This document shows, in pieces, positions 44,249 to 52,536 of a stretch of DNA of 64,000 nucleotides. Under the pieces are notes generated by a model. It saw only the letters and a list, made by a program, of their open reading frames with translations, searched no databases and was not told the DNA's origin. The stretch is from assembly GCA_030803735.1 (NCBI GenBank), contig JAURUC010000001.1, positions 772,501-836,500 on the forward strand. The letters run 5' to 3'. The position numbers and the translations under genes are program-made. The DNA is from Actinopolyspora lacussalsi. GTDB taxonomy: Bacteria; Actinomycetota; Actinomycetes; Mycobacteriales; Pseudonocardiaceae. The number at the start of each line of letters is the position of its first letter. Within the stretch, counting starts at the first letter, position 1.

Positions 44249-45235
44249 TTACCTACCACCCAACATAGAACTGGACGACACCTGAGCGAGACCATCCGTC
44301 AACCGTGCCCGAATCCGGGCAGTGACCACGGGAACAGTGCCACGCAGCGCCACACCGAATCCGCGTGACCGCGACACCGAGACACGATTGGCGAACACGT
44401 CGTACCCCGATTCCACTATCCGATCCAGTATCTCACCGTAGAGCGTGTAGGCCGTGGCGATACACGGACGTGAGATCGGATCCAACATCTCGATCCCTTC
44501 GGCGGCATACCGGTAGATCGCTCTGGTACGGGCGATCTGGTCGGCGAGTGCGCTGCGAACCCTTCGATCCGCTCTCCCCGTCTCCAGGCAGTGCCGCAGT
44601 CTCGGCTCGTCGACGCCGAAAGCGAGCAGCTCGTCAGCGGGCAGGTACACGCGTCCCTTGCGCAGATCCTCACCGACATCGCGCAGGAAGTTGGTGAGTT
44701 GGAACGCGTTTCCCAGCGCCGCCGCGTAAGGAGCCGCTTCCTCCGGCGGGCACCGGGTGCCCAGCACGGGGAGCACCTGTAAACCGATGACTTCGGCCGA
44801 GCCGTGGACGTACTCGTCCAGTTCCGCGCGGTTCCGGTACCCGGCGACGGTCAGATCCTGCCGCATCGAGGCCATGAAGGAGTTGAAGTGCCGCTGTTCG
44901 ATCCCGTAGCGGTTCGCGGTGTCCACCACCGCCCTCACCACCGCGAGCTGGCTTCGCTCACCCGCGAATCCCCGGTCCAGCTCCCTCCACAGGTCGTCGA
45001 TCCGGGCATGCCGGGTCCGTCGTTCGAGGGGGCCCCGTGGCTCGTCGACGATGTCGTCGACTTCCCGCGCCAAACCGTACAACGCGTGTATCGCCGGACG
45101 GCGTGACGGCGGCAACAGCCGTGTGGCCAGGAAGTAGGTACGTCCGTGTCTCGCGTTGAGCTCACGACTCCGACGATAGGCAGCTCGGAGCCACGGCGAG
45201 TGGATACCGGCCGCGTCCAGCTCCCGCTCGCTCAT
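44249..45235 (-). CDS. crtB: Phytoene synthase
   Basis: The 328-residue squalene/phytoene-synthase family enzyme has DDIVDEP and NFLRDVGEDLRKGRVYLP, the two Asp-rich motifs, and RHGRTYFLATRLLPP at the start. It condenses two GGPP to phytoene. Start ATG 45235 overlaps the crtI stop (ATGA). An upstream reading to 45601 lies wholly inside crtI and is rejected. It is distinguished from the hopanoid HpnC/D pair by its place beside crtI. Confidence 0.9.
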   Translation of the reverse strand: MSERELDAAGIHSPWLRAAYRRSRELNARHGRTYFLATRLLPPSRRPAIHALYGLAREVDDIVDEPRGPLERRTRHARIDDLWRELDRGFAGERSQLAVVRAVVDTANRYGIEQRHFNSFMASMRQDLTVAGYRNRAELDEYVHGSAEVIGLQVLPVLGTRCPPEEAAPYAAALGNAFQLTNFLRDVGEDLRKGRVYLPADELLAFGVDEPRLRHCLETGRADRRVRSALADQIARTRAIYRYAAEGIEMLDPISRPCIATAYTLYGEILDRIVESGYDVFANRVSVSRSRGFGVALRGTVPVVTARIRARLTDGLAQVSSSSMLGGR

Positions 45236-46761
45236 CGTGCGGCCGATCCGACGCCCGGTATACGGCGAGTCCCCCGTGCACCTCGGCCGTTCCCGGTGAT
45301 GCGGTGAGCTGCCAGCTTGCCGGACAGCACCACGGTGGGAACCCCGACACCCGGGGTGGTTCCGCAGCCCGCCAGGACCGCGTTCTCGATACCGCTGACC
45401 AGGTTTCTCGGGCGGAAGGGGCCGGTCTGGGCGAACGTGTGCGCCGCGCTGAACGGGGTGCCGGCGAGCATTCCCCGTGCCGCCCAGTCCGCCGGTGTAA
45501 CTATGCGACTGACCTCCACCGAGGATTCGAATCCGGGCATGAGCCGGTGCTGCAGTGAGTCGATCACTTCTCGCGCGTATCCGTTCGAGATGGCGTCCCA
45601 ATCGGGGCGGGCGAGGTCCAGGTTGGGGCAGGGAACCAGTACGTGGTGCAGATGCTTGCCCGCAGGTGCGAGTGAGGGATCACTGCGAGTGGGATTCGTA
45701 ATCAGTACCGAAGGGTCGCTCATCAGCTTCCCGTGACGTGTCAACTCGTCGAAGGTGCCCTTCCATGCCTGTCCGAACGAGAGCGTGTGGTGACTCAGTT
45801 CCGGTTGGTCCCGGTTCGTCCCGGCGTGTATCAGCAACGCCGAGGGAGCCGCGCGCAGTCGTACGGGACGTCGCGGAGCACGACCCAGCAACCGGTAGGA
45901 GATGGGAAGATCGGGAGTGAGTACCACCGAGTCACACGGAATGCGTTCACCGTGATCGGTGTGCACAGCGGTGACCCGTTGTCCACGACGTTCCAGCTCC
46001 GTCACCGAGTTGCCGTACCGGAACACCGCTCCCGCCCCGGCGGCCGCCGCGGCCAACGCGTCCGGCACCGCTCGCATGCCGCCGCGTGGGAAGTACACGC
46101 CCCGTACCGTGTCCATGTAGGAGATCACCGCATACGCGGCGAGCGCGTTGTGCGGTGCCACCCCCGCGTACAAGGACTGGAACGAGAAGACGCGTCGCAG
46201 TCGTTCGTCCCGCAGGAAGTGGCCGATCCCGCGGTGCAGCCCCCCGAAGCCGCCCAGCGCTGCCAACCGGGCGAGATTGGGTTCCAGCAGATTCAGCGGA
46301 GAGTCGAAATTGGCATTGATGAAGGTCTCGTACTGTACCGAGTAGAGCCTGCTCAACCACTGCCGTAACCGGCGGTAACCCGTCGCCTCCTCGGGGCCCG
46401 CGAACTCCCGTACCTGTTGTTCCATGGCCGCCGCGTCGGTACGAACATCGATACTCGAACCGTCCGCGAACCGCGCGCGGTAGGCTGGATCCAGCGGTAT
46501 CAGCTCCAGCCGGTCCTGTACCGATTCACCCACCGCCGCCAGCGCCTCGTCCAGAAGCTCCGGCATGGTCAACACGGTCGGCCCGGTGTCCATGCGGTAT
46601 CCCGCGATGTCCAGCCGCCCCGCACGGCCTCCCGGGAAATCCTCCGCCTCGACGAGTGTCACCTCGCGTCCCGCTCCGAGCAGGTGCAGCGCAGCGGTCA
46701 ATCCGGAAAGTCCCGCGCCCACGACGACAACACGCTCGGTGGGGCCGGTGACTGTCCGCAT
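45232..46761 (-). CDS. crtI: Phytoene desaturase
   Basis: The 509-residue protein has VVVVGAGLSGLTAALHLLGAG (FAD), PGGRAGRLDIAGYRMDTGPT and a C-terminal NAVLAGCGTTPGVGVPTVVLSG stretch typical of bacterial CrtI, which takes phytoene to lycopene. It is the first gene of the crtI-crtB-idi unit. AAGGAG lies about 8 bases before the ATG. Confidence 0.92.
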   Translation of the reverse strand: MRTVTGPTERVVVVGAGLSGLTAALHLLGAGREVTLVEAEDFPGGRAGRLDIAGYRMDTGPTVLTMPELLDEALAAVGESVQDRLELIPLDPAYRARFADGSSIDVRTDAAAMEQQVREFAGPEEATGYRRLRQWLSRLYSVQYETFINANFDSPLNLLEPNLARLAALGGFGGLHRGIGHFLRDERLRRVFSFQSLYAGVAPHNALAAYAVISYMDTVRGVYFPRGGMRAVPDALAAAAAGAGAVFRYGNSVTELERRGQRVTAVHTDHGERIPCDSVVLTPDLPISYRLLGRAPRRPVRLRAAPSALLIHAGTNRDQPELSHHTLSFGQAWKGTFDELTRHGKLMSDPSVLITNPTRSDPSLAPAGKHLHHVLVPCPNLDLARPDWDAISNGYAREVIDSLQHRLMPGFESSVEVSRIVTPADWAARGMLAGTPFSAAHTFAQTGPFRPRNLVSGIENAVLAGCGTTPGVGVPTVVLSGKLAAHRITGNGRGARGTRRIPGVGSAAR

Positions 46762-47175
46762 GCGGGTTGCTCCTTAGGGTTGCTCGGCGAGGGATCGGTT
46801 CTCACGGCGAACCGCTCGTCGCGGCTCAGTCTAGAAATCCACTCGGATCCCTTCAAATTCGCGATATCACTTCTTCGGGTGAGGTGTTCGGTTTGAGCGG
46901 GGCGGGCGCGTGCTCCGAACGATATACACGGTTGTGCCATCGTGACGGGATCACCGGTTCTTGTCGACGAGGGACGACGAGTCGATGGATCACCGGTCGC
47001 CTCGCTCCGAGCGGCTTCCACGGTCGGCCGCCCGAGGACGCGGATCCTCGCTCGTTACCAATCCCTTCCTCGACGGCCTACGAACAGTGTTCGGTGGCAG
47101 TGTGCGGCAGTACGCCCGGCCGTCGCCACCAGCGGCGACGAGCGAACGTGTGTCACGCGAAAGGAGTCAGGCACA
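46762..47175. other. Divergent intergenic region between crtI and the GT2 gene
   Basis: This 414-base stretch carries the crtI promoter and the GT2 leader. A second possible GT2 start (ATG 47224) lies beyond it. No other gene is credible. The AT-richest part is 46830-46870. Confidence 0.5.
46828..46856 (-). promoter_or_regulatory. Candidate crtI promoter
   Basis: On the minus strand TTGAAG (46856-46851) and TAGACT (46833-46828) are spaced by exactly 17 bases, 70-95 bases before the crtI start. Each box matches the sigma70 consensus at 4 of 6 positions. The call is by eye. Confidence 0.45.
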
Positions 47176-47907
47176 GTGATCAGGCACGATCGTGCGAGTG
47201 AGCCCCACCCGGAGTTCGGAGCCATGCCCAGGCCACCGCTGAACGAAACCGTCGACGTCGAGGTGGTGCTGCCCTGCCTCGACGAGGCCGCGGCCCTGCC
47301 CGCGGTACTGGACTCGATCGTCGAGGGGCTTGCCGTGCCCGTCCTGGTGGTGGACAACGGTTCCACCGACGGCTCGCCGGAGGTGGCGGCCCGGCACGGC
47401 GCACGAGTCGTCCGCGAGTCCAGGCCTGGCTACGGCGCGGCCGTGCACACCGGGCTGACGCACGCGCGCGGCAGGGTCATCTGCGTACTCGACGCGGACG
47501 GTTCCGTGGAGCCGACCGAACTTCCCGCGCTGATCAATCCCGTGGTCGAGGGGGCGGCCGATCTCGTGGTGGGCAAGCGGGTGCCGACCGTACGCTCGGC
47601 GATGGCGTGGCACGTCAGGGTGGGCAATGCCGCCATCGCGGCACTGATCCGTCGAAACGGACTGCCCGTGCATGATTTGGCTCCGGTTCGGGTCGCCGAT
47701 CGTGTGAAACTGCTCGACCTGGACATCCAGGATCGCGCGTTCGGCTATCCCCTCGAGCTGTTGCTGCGAGCGGGACGCGCGGGTTGGCGGGTACGCGAAC
47801 TACCGGTCCGGTACTCCCCCCGAACAAGCGGTACGAGATCCAAGGTGTCCGGCTCGATGAAGGGAACCGCTCGTGCGGTACGTGACATGATCAAGGTGCT
47901 GCGATGA
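47176..47907 (+). CDS. Family 2 glycosyltransferase
   Basis: The 243-residue GT-A fold protein has VDVEVVLPCLDEAAALPAVLDS, VVDNGSTDGSPEVA and VICVLDADGSVEP (the DxD-like nucleotide-sugar site, here DAD). The C-terminal FGYPLELLLRAGRAGWRVRELPVRYSPR is conserved in dolichyl-phosphate-mannose-synthase-like GT2 enzymes. GTG 47176 follows AAGGAG; ATG 47224 is an alternative giving the same core. It is translationally coupled to the next gene (4-bp overlap). The acceptor is unknown; a lipid-phosphate carrier is likely from the family. Confidence 0.82.
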   Translation: MIRHDRASEPHPEFGAMPRPPLNETVDVEVVLPCLDEAAALPAVLDSIVEGLAVPVLVVDNGSTDGSPEVAARHGARVVRESRPGYGAAVHTGLTHARGRVICVLDADGSVEPTELPALINPVVEGAADLVVGKRVPTVRSAMAWHVRVGNAAIAALIRRNGLPVHDLAPVRVADRVKLLDLDIQDRAFGYPLELLLRAGRAGWRVRELPVRYSPRTSGTRSKVSGSMKGTARAVRDMIKVLR

Positions 47908-48590
47908 ATCCGACGGTCGTACTGGTCGTGGCCAAGGCTCCCGAGACCGGGCTGGCCAAGACACGCCTCACACCACCACTTTCCCCGGAACAGGCAGCCA
48001 CTGTGGCCGCCGCGAGCCTGTTGGACACGCTGACCGCGGTTCGCGGTGTCCCCGGGATTCATCCGGTGATCGCTTGGACAGGTGAAATAGAGCGTGCCTG
48101 CCGTCGTGACGCGATCACGGACGCCATGGCTGACATGGATCTGGTCTGGCAGCGCGGGGGGCATTTCGGCGAGCGGCTGGCCGCGGCGCACGCCGAGGTC
48201 GCGGAACGTTATCCCGGCTCGCCCGTGTTGCAGATCGGGATGGACACACCGCAGGTCACTCCCGAACTGCTCGCCGAATCGGCCGCGCCGCTGCGTTCCC
48301 ACGAGGGTCCGGAAGCGGTTCTGGGACCGGCGCTGGACGGCGGGTGGTGGGCGCTCGGCCTGCGCGAACCGCATGACGCGGAAGTGCTCGGTCACGTCCC
48401 GATGTCACGACCGGAGACCGGGGAACTGACCGGAGCGGCCCTGGAACAACGTGGACTCCGGGTCCACGAACTGGTTGAACTCTCCGACGTGGACACGGTG
48501 CCGGACGCGCATCGCGTGGCCGAATCGGTTCCCGAATCGGAATTCGCGGCGGCGTTGCGTGCGAGCGTCGAACGGGAGGGCGCCGTGTAG
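47904..48590 (+). CDS. DUF2064 (TIGR04282-like) glycosyltransferase-related protein
   Basis: The 228-residue protein has VVLVVAKAPETGLAKTRLTPPLSPEQAA and QIGMDTPQVTPELL, typical of the DUF2064/TIGR04282 GT-A-like proteins, some members of which are linked to nucleotidyl or glycosyl transfer. LGPALDGGWWALGL is also conserved. The ATG overlaps the GT2 stop, so the two act together. Its exact reaction is unknown; the family is often next to a GT2 and an NAD-dependent epimerase. Confidence 0.82.
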   Translation: MNPTVVLVVAKAPETGLAKTRLTPPLSPEQAATVAAASLLDTLTAVRGVPGIHPVIAWTGEIERACRRDAITDAMADMDLVWQRGGHFGERLAAAHAEVAERYPGSPVLQIGMDTPQVTPELLAESAAPLRSHEGPEAVLGPALDGGWWALGLREPHDAEVLGHVPMSRPETGELTGAALEQRGLRVHELVELSDVDTVPDAHRVAESVPESEFAAALRASVEREGAV

Positions 48591-48616
48591 CGTCGCACCG
48601 CCGTGAGTTCCTCGGC

Positions 48617-49669
48617 TCAGTCGGATGTGCCGCGTTGGGCCGCGTTGGCGAACTCGGTGATCCCTTCGGTGAAGCCGATCCGGGCGCGGAAACCGATCTC
48701 CTTCGCGGTCAGCTCTGGATCCGCGACGATGTGGCGCACGTCGCCGAGCCGGTACTGTCCGCTGACCACGGGCTCGGGGCCGCCGGTGGCAGTGGCGAGC
48801 TCGCGTGCCATTTCGCCGATGGTGCGGGGCTCACCGGAGCACACGTTGTAAGCGACGAAACCGTGCGGAGGATGTTCGAGCGCCGCGAGGTTCGCCTCGG
48901 CGACATCGCGTACGTTCACGAAGTCACGACGCTGTCCGCCGTCCTCGAACACGCGGGGAGCCTCGCCACGTGCGAGTGCCGAACGGAACAGCGCGGCGAC
49001 GCCGGCGTACGGGGTGTCCCGCGGCATGCGGGGGCCGTACACGTTGTGGTAGCGCAGCGCCGTGGCGTGTCCGCCGGTCTGACGTGCCCAGGAAGCGACC
49101 AGGTGCTCCTGGGTGAGTTTCGTGGTGGCGTAGACGTTGCGCGGATCGGTCGGTGCGTCCTCCGGCACCCGCCCGGATTCGAGCAGTCCGCCGCAGTGGG
49201 GGCAACGGGGTTCGAACACGCCGCGGTCCAGATCCTCGGCGGCGCGCGGCCCCGGACGCACGACACCGTGAACGGCGCAGTGATAGCGCCCCTCCCCGTA
49301 AACCACCATCGATCCGGCGAGTACGAGCCGCTCGACCCTTCGTTCGGTCATGGCCGACAACAACCGCGCGGTTCCCAGGTCGTTGTGTTCGACGTAGGCG
49401 GGTGTGTCCGCGGGGCCGGTTTCCAGACCGACCATCGCCGCGTGGTGACAAACCGCGTCGATTCCGGACAGTGCGGGCCCGATCACCTCGGGATCCCGCA
49501 CGTCGCCGACAACGAGGTCCTCCGCGTGGGTGTGCGCTTCCCGCGTGGAGGTTCCGTGGGCGCTGGGCAGCAGATTGTCGAGCAGTCTGACCTCGTGCCC
49601 TGCGGAGATGAGCCGTTCCGCGACGTGGGAGCCGATGAACCCGGCCCCTCCGGTGATCAGGACCCGCAC
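48617..49669 (-). CDS. NAD-dependent epimerase/dehydratase with a zinc-ribbon-like insert
   Basis: The 350-residue extended SDR has VLITGGAGFIGSHVAERL, the active YATTKLTQEHL (Tyr-x3-Lys) and a GDVRHIVADP end. Between the Ser (LAGSMVVYGEG) and the active Tyr it has an insert with Cys and His in YHCAVHGV and CPHCGGLLE, probably a structural zinc site. GTG 49669 follows GGGAGG. It is convergent with the GT2-DUF2064 pair, and probably makes an activated sugar for it. The substrate is not known. Confidence 0.85.
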   Translation of the reverse strand: MRVLITGGAGFIGSHVAERLISAGHEVRLLDNLLPSAHGTSTREAHTHAEDLVVGDVRDPEVIGPALSGIDAVCHHAAMVGLETGPADTPAYVEHNDLGTARLLSAMTERRVERLVLAGSMVVYGEGRYHCAVHGVVRPGPRAAEDLDRGVFEPRCPHCGGLLESGRVPEDAPTDPRNVYATTKLTQEHLVASWARQTGGHATALRYHNVYGPRMPRDTPYAGVAALFRSALARGEAPRVFEDGGQRRDFVNVRDVAEANLAALEHPPHGFVAYNVCSGEPRTIGEMARELATATGGPEPVVSGQYRLGDVRHIVADPELTAKEIGFRARIGFTEGITEFANAAQRGTSD

Positions 49670-49877
49670 CCGTTCCTCCCGAGCGGACGACTACTGCGAC
49701 AACGGTGTGTGATTGTCCATCCACCGACTCAGGACGTCGGCCGCGGGGTGGGGGCCGTTCGTACGGCACGCGATCGGAGTCGGGAACTGTTTTCGGCGGC
49801 GGGCCGACGATGAAGGCATCGGTCGGCTCACGAAAAAGCCGGTCCTCGTGGGCCGGGAAGCGGGTGCGAAAAGGATT

Positions 49878-49916
49878 CTTCGGATCGGTGAAAACTCGCG
49901 ATTCACCGATCCGAAG
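49878..49916 (-). terminator. Terminator of the fasciclin gene
   Basis: A perfect 15-bp stem (49878-49892 with 49902-49916; arm CTTCGGATCGGTGAA) has a 9-base loop. On the minus strand it follows the fasciclin stop and runs into AATCCTTTTCGC with a T-run, so it is an intrinsic terminator. AGGA/TCCT pairing extends the stem past a two-base bulge. Confidence 0.88.
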
Positions 49917-49936
49917 TCCTGGGTGAATTTTACCGA

Positions 49937-50641
49937 TCACTGCTTCGGAGGCATCAGTACCTCGTCGATGACGAACACCGTGGCGTTGGCGGTGGGAACG
50001 TTCCCGACCTGTACGTTCGCCCCGTCGATCTTGATGTTCTCACCACTGCCGCTGATCGGAACGGTCTTTCCGTTGACCGTTTCGACCTCACCGGCGTTGC
50101 CGAGTTCCTCGGCGTTCATCCGCTCGGGAACCACGTGGTACGTGAGAATGTTGGTCAACTGCTCCTTCTTGGCGGGATCGTTGAGCAACGCCTCCAACGT
50201 GGCGGGATCCAGCTTTTCGAAGGCCGAGTTGGCGGGTGCGAAAACGGTGTAGCTGGCGTCCGACTTGTTCAGCGTGTCGACCAGGCCCGCCGTCTGCACC
50301 GCTTTGGTCAGGCTGGTCAGCAGCGGATTGTTGCTCGCGGCCGTTCCCACGGGATCATCGACCATGCCCTTGGCCGATCCCTCGTTGCCGGGGTCGGTCG
50401 GTACCTTGGAGGCGGCCGGGCCGTAGATGTCGTCGACCGTGGTCACACCCTGCTCGTTCATGCTGTCCTGCCCGGATTGTTCCTGCCCGGACTGTTCCCC
50501 GTTCTGCTGCGACTGCGAGGACTGATTCTGCTCGTTCTGATTCTGGTCGCCGCTCTCGGCTCCTCCGCCGCATGCGGACAGCAACAGGGCCATGGAAGCC
50601 ACGGCGCCGGTAACGGCGGTTTTCACTCGCGTGTTGTTCAT
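49937..50641 (-). CDS. Fasciclin-domain lipoprotein
   Basis: The 234-residue protein has a lipoprotein signal (MALLLSACGGG lipobox, Cys about 24), a 45-residue Gln/Asn/Ser/Glu-rich linker and a C-terminal FAS1 domain with VDTLNKSDASYTVFAPANSAFEKL and LTYHVVPERM. It would be anchored outside the membrane. Mycobacterial relatives MPT70/MPT83 share the domain. The start at 50641 rather than 50704 puts the signal peptide at the N-terminus. It is 129 bases from the molybdopterin oxidoreductase on the same strand, a recurrent pairing in actinobacteria. Confidence 0.88.
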   Translation of the reverse strand: MNNTRVKTAVTGAVASMALLLSACGGGAESGDQNQNEQNQSSQSQQNGEQSGQEQSGQDSMNEQGVTTVDDIYGPAASKVPTDPGNEGSAKGMVDDPVGTAASNNPLLTSLTKAVQTAGLVDTLNKSDASYTVFAPANSAFEKLDPATLEALLNDPAKKEQLTNILTYHVVPERMNAEELGNAGEVETVNGKTVPISGSGENIKIDGANVQVGNVPTANATVFVIDEVLMPPKQ

Positions 50642-50770
50642 CGGAATCGGTCGTTTCCCTTCGGTTCGCTTCCGGGGTGGCCCCGAAGTATTTCTTCCCG
50701 GCATTCGGAGTCGAGTGAGGTCTCGATTGGCGTCTCGGCGAATTTTCTTCCGCTTATTGGGTGACTCGCG

Positions 50771-52381
50771 TCATTCCGCGGTGAAAAAGATCGAGTGCCG
50801 GCCGGTGGCTCCGTCGGGAACCGTGGGAACACGTTTCGCGGTCTGGGTGTAGCCTGAGCGGTCGGTGGCTCGGGACTCCACATTGTGGCCGCCGGGTGGG
50901 AGATCCAGCTCGATCCGCCACATACGCCAGGTGTCCGTGTTGACGGCGGCGGAAAGCTCCGCCGCTCGCCAGGCCCCCTGGTCGACTCGCACCTCGACAC
51001 GCTCGATCCCGGTGTGCGGCGCCCATGCGATGCCCGCCACGGTGATCCTGCCCGCAGGCGTCTTCTCGAACCCCTTAGGGCGATCGATGCGTGACTGGGT
51101 CTTGACGGGGGCGCGTTCCGCCCAACCCCGCTTTTCCCAGTACGTACGAGCGTCCCAGGTGGTGACTTCGAGATCGGTCACCCACTTGGTCGCCGAGACG
51201 TAGCCGTACAGCCCCGGTGTGACCATGCGGACCGGGAAGCCGTGCTCAGTGGGCAGTGGCTCGCCGTTCATCCCCACCGCCAGCAGCGCGTCCCGGTTGG
51301 GATCGGTGAGCGCGTCGATCGGGGTTCCGGCGGTGAAGTCGTCCACGCTGGTACTGAGCACCTGTTCCGCACCGTCCCGTATCCCTGACTCCGCCAGAAT
51401 GTCGCGGACCGGCACTCCGATGAACTCGGCTGTCGAGATGTAGGAGCCGCCCACCGGGTTGGACACGCATACCATCGTGATCGGTTTCTGCAGCTGTCGT
51501 CGGTCCATCAGATCGTCGAAGGTGAGGTTCAACTCCCGATCGACCATGCCGTGTACTCGCAGACCCCACTCCGAAGCGGGTAGCCGCGGCACACGTAACG
51601 CAGTGTCGATCCGGTAGAAGTTCTCGTTGCGCGTGATGAAGGTCGGCGTTCCCGAGTCCGCGAAATCCGCCCCCGCCGCAACCGGGGGTGCCGTGACGTC
51701 CGGCTCCAGTGCTCCGATGGCTTGCCGGGACCTGCTGACCCGACGTGCCCCGCTCAGCAGCTGTCCGACAGCCCCCGCGGTCCCCGAAGCGAGGGCGACA
51801 GCGACTCCCGAGATCAGGAAGCGCCTGCGTCCGCCGGCCGCGCCTTCCGTCGCCGTTTCTTCCCGCTCGGCGTCCTCCCGCTCGGCATCTTGCCCGGATC
51901 GCGCCGACGCCGGCTCGCTTCCCTGGGGTTTCGCGGAGGCAGCGCGGTGCAGCCAGGCAAAGGCAGCCACCCCCATCAGCGCGGCTGTCACGGGAGCTGT
52001 CAGGGCCAATGGGTCCAGACTGGAGCGGGACACGGTGGCGGCCATACCGAGCAGACCGAAGCCGGTGATCATCGTCATCCCGGGCACCGGGGTCCGGCGT
52101 GACACCAGTCCACCCACCGCCGCCAGCGCGGCGATCACGATTCCCATGCCAACCAGCAGCGCGAGTTTGTCGGCGGTGCCGAACAGGTCGATCGCCAGTT
52201 CCTTCACCGGCTGCGGTGTCAGATCGATCGCCGTGTTGCCCACCGCCAGGTAAGGGGAGGCGAGCGGTTCGGTCAGCGCGGCGACCAGGTGTCCCGCCGT
52301 CAGGGCTGCCGCCACCGCGAGCAGGGCGATGAGTACGGCAACAGCACCACCCAGCCGATGTTGGTGACTCGCACGGTTCAT
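50771..52381 (-). CDS. Membrane-anchored molybdopterin-dependent oxidoreductase (sulfite-oxidase fold)
   Basis: The 536-residue protein has four or five N-terminal helices (residues about 10-145), a GGRRRFLISG stretch that looks like a twin-arginine-type signal, then the sulfite-oxidase fold: molybdenum-ligand Cys in ITMVCVSNPVGG, GVPVRDILAESG, MVTPGLYGYVSATKWV and a C-terminal dimer-like domain with RITVAGIAWAPHTGIERVEV. It would face the outside. Its electron partner is unknown and no cytochrome is adjacent; the fasciclin lipoprotein may be its extracellular partner. Confidence 0.87.
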   Translation of the reverse strand: MNRASHQHRLGGAVAVLIALLAVAAALTAGHLVAALTEPLASPYLAVGNTAIDLTPQPVKELAIDLFGTADKLALLVGMGIVIAALAAVGGLVSRRTPVPGMTMITGFGLLGMAATVSRSSLDPLALTAPVTAALMGVAAFAWLHRAASAKPQGSEPASARSGQDAEREDAEREETATEGAAGGRRRFLISGVAVALASGTAGAVGQLLSGARRVSRSRQAIGALEPDVTAPPVAAGADFADSGTPTFITRNENFYRIDTALRVPRLPASEWGLRVHGMVDRELNLTFDDLMDRRQLQKPITMVCVSNPVGGSYISTAEFIGVPVRDILAESGIRDGAEQVLSTSVDDFTAGTPIDALTDPNRDALLAVGMNGEPLPTEHGFPVRMVTPGLYGYVSATKWVTDLEVTTWDARTYWEKRGWAERAPVKTQSRIDRPKGFEKTPAGRITVAGIAWAPHTGIERVEVRVDQGAWRAAELSAAVNTDTWRMWRIELDLPPGGHNVESRATDRSGYTQTAKRVPTVPDGATGRHSIFFTAE

Positions 52382-52536
52382 GACCGGGATTCGGAGTCGA
52401 ACGCGCCTCGGACTGCTCCCGGAACGGTACAGATCCGGAAGGGGACAGATCCGCTCTCGAAGACCGCGCCCCGATTTCCCGGTACTTCCCGTCGAGCTGT
52501 CGTGGCGTGGCCGGTTGTCGCGGCAGGGCGGGAGCC

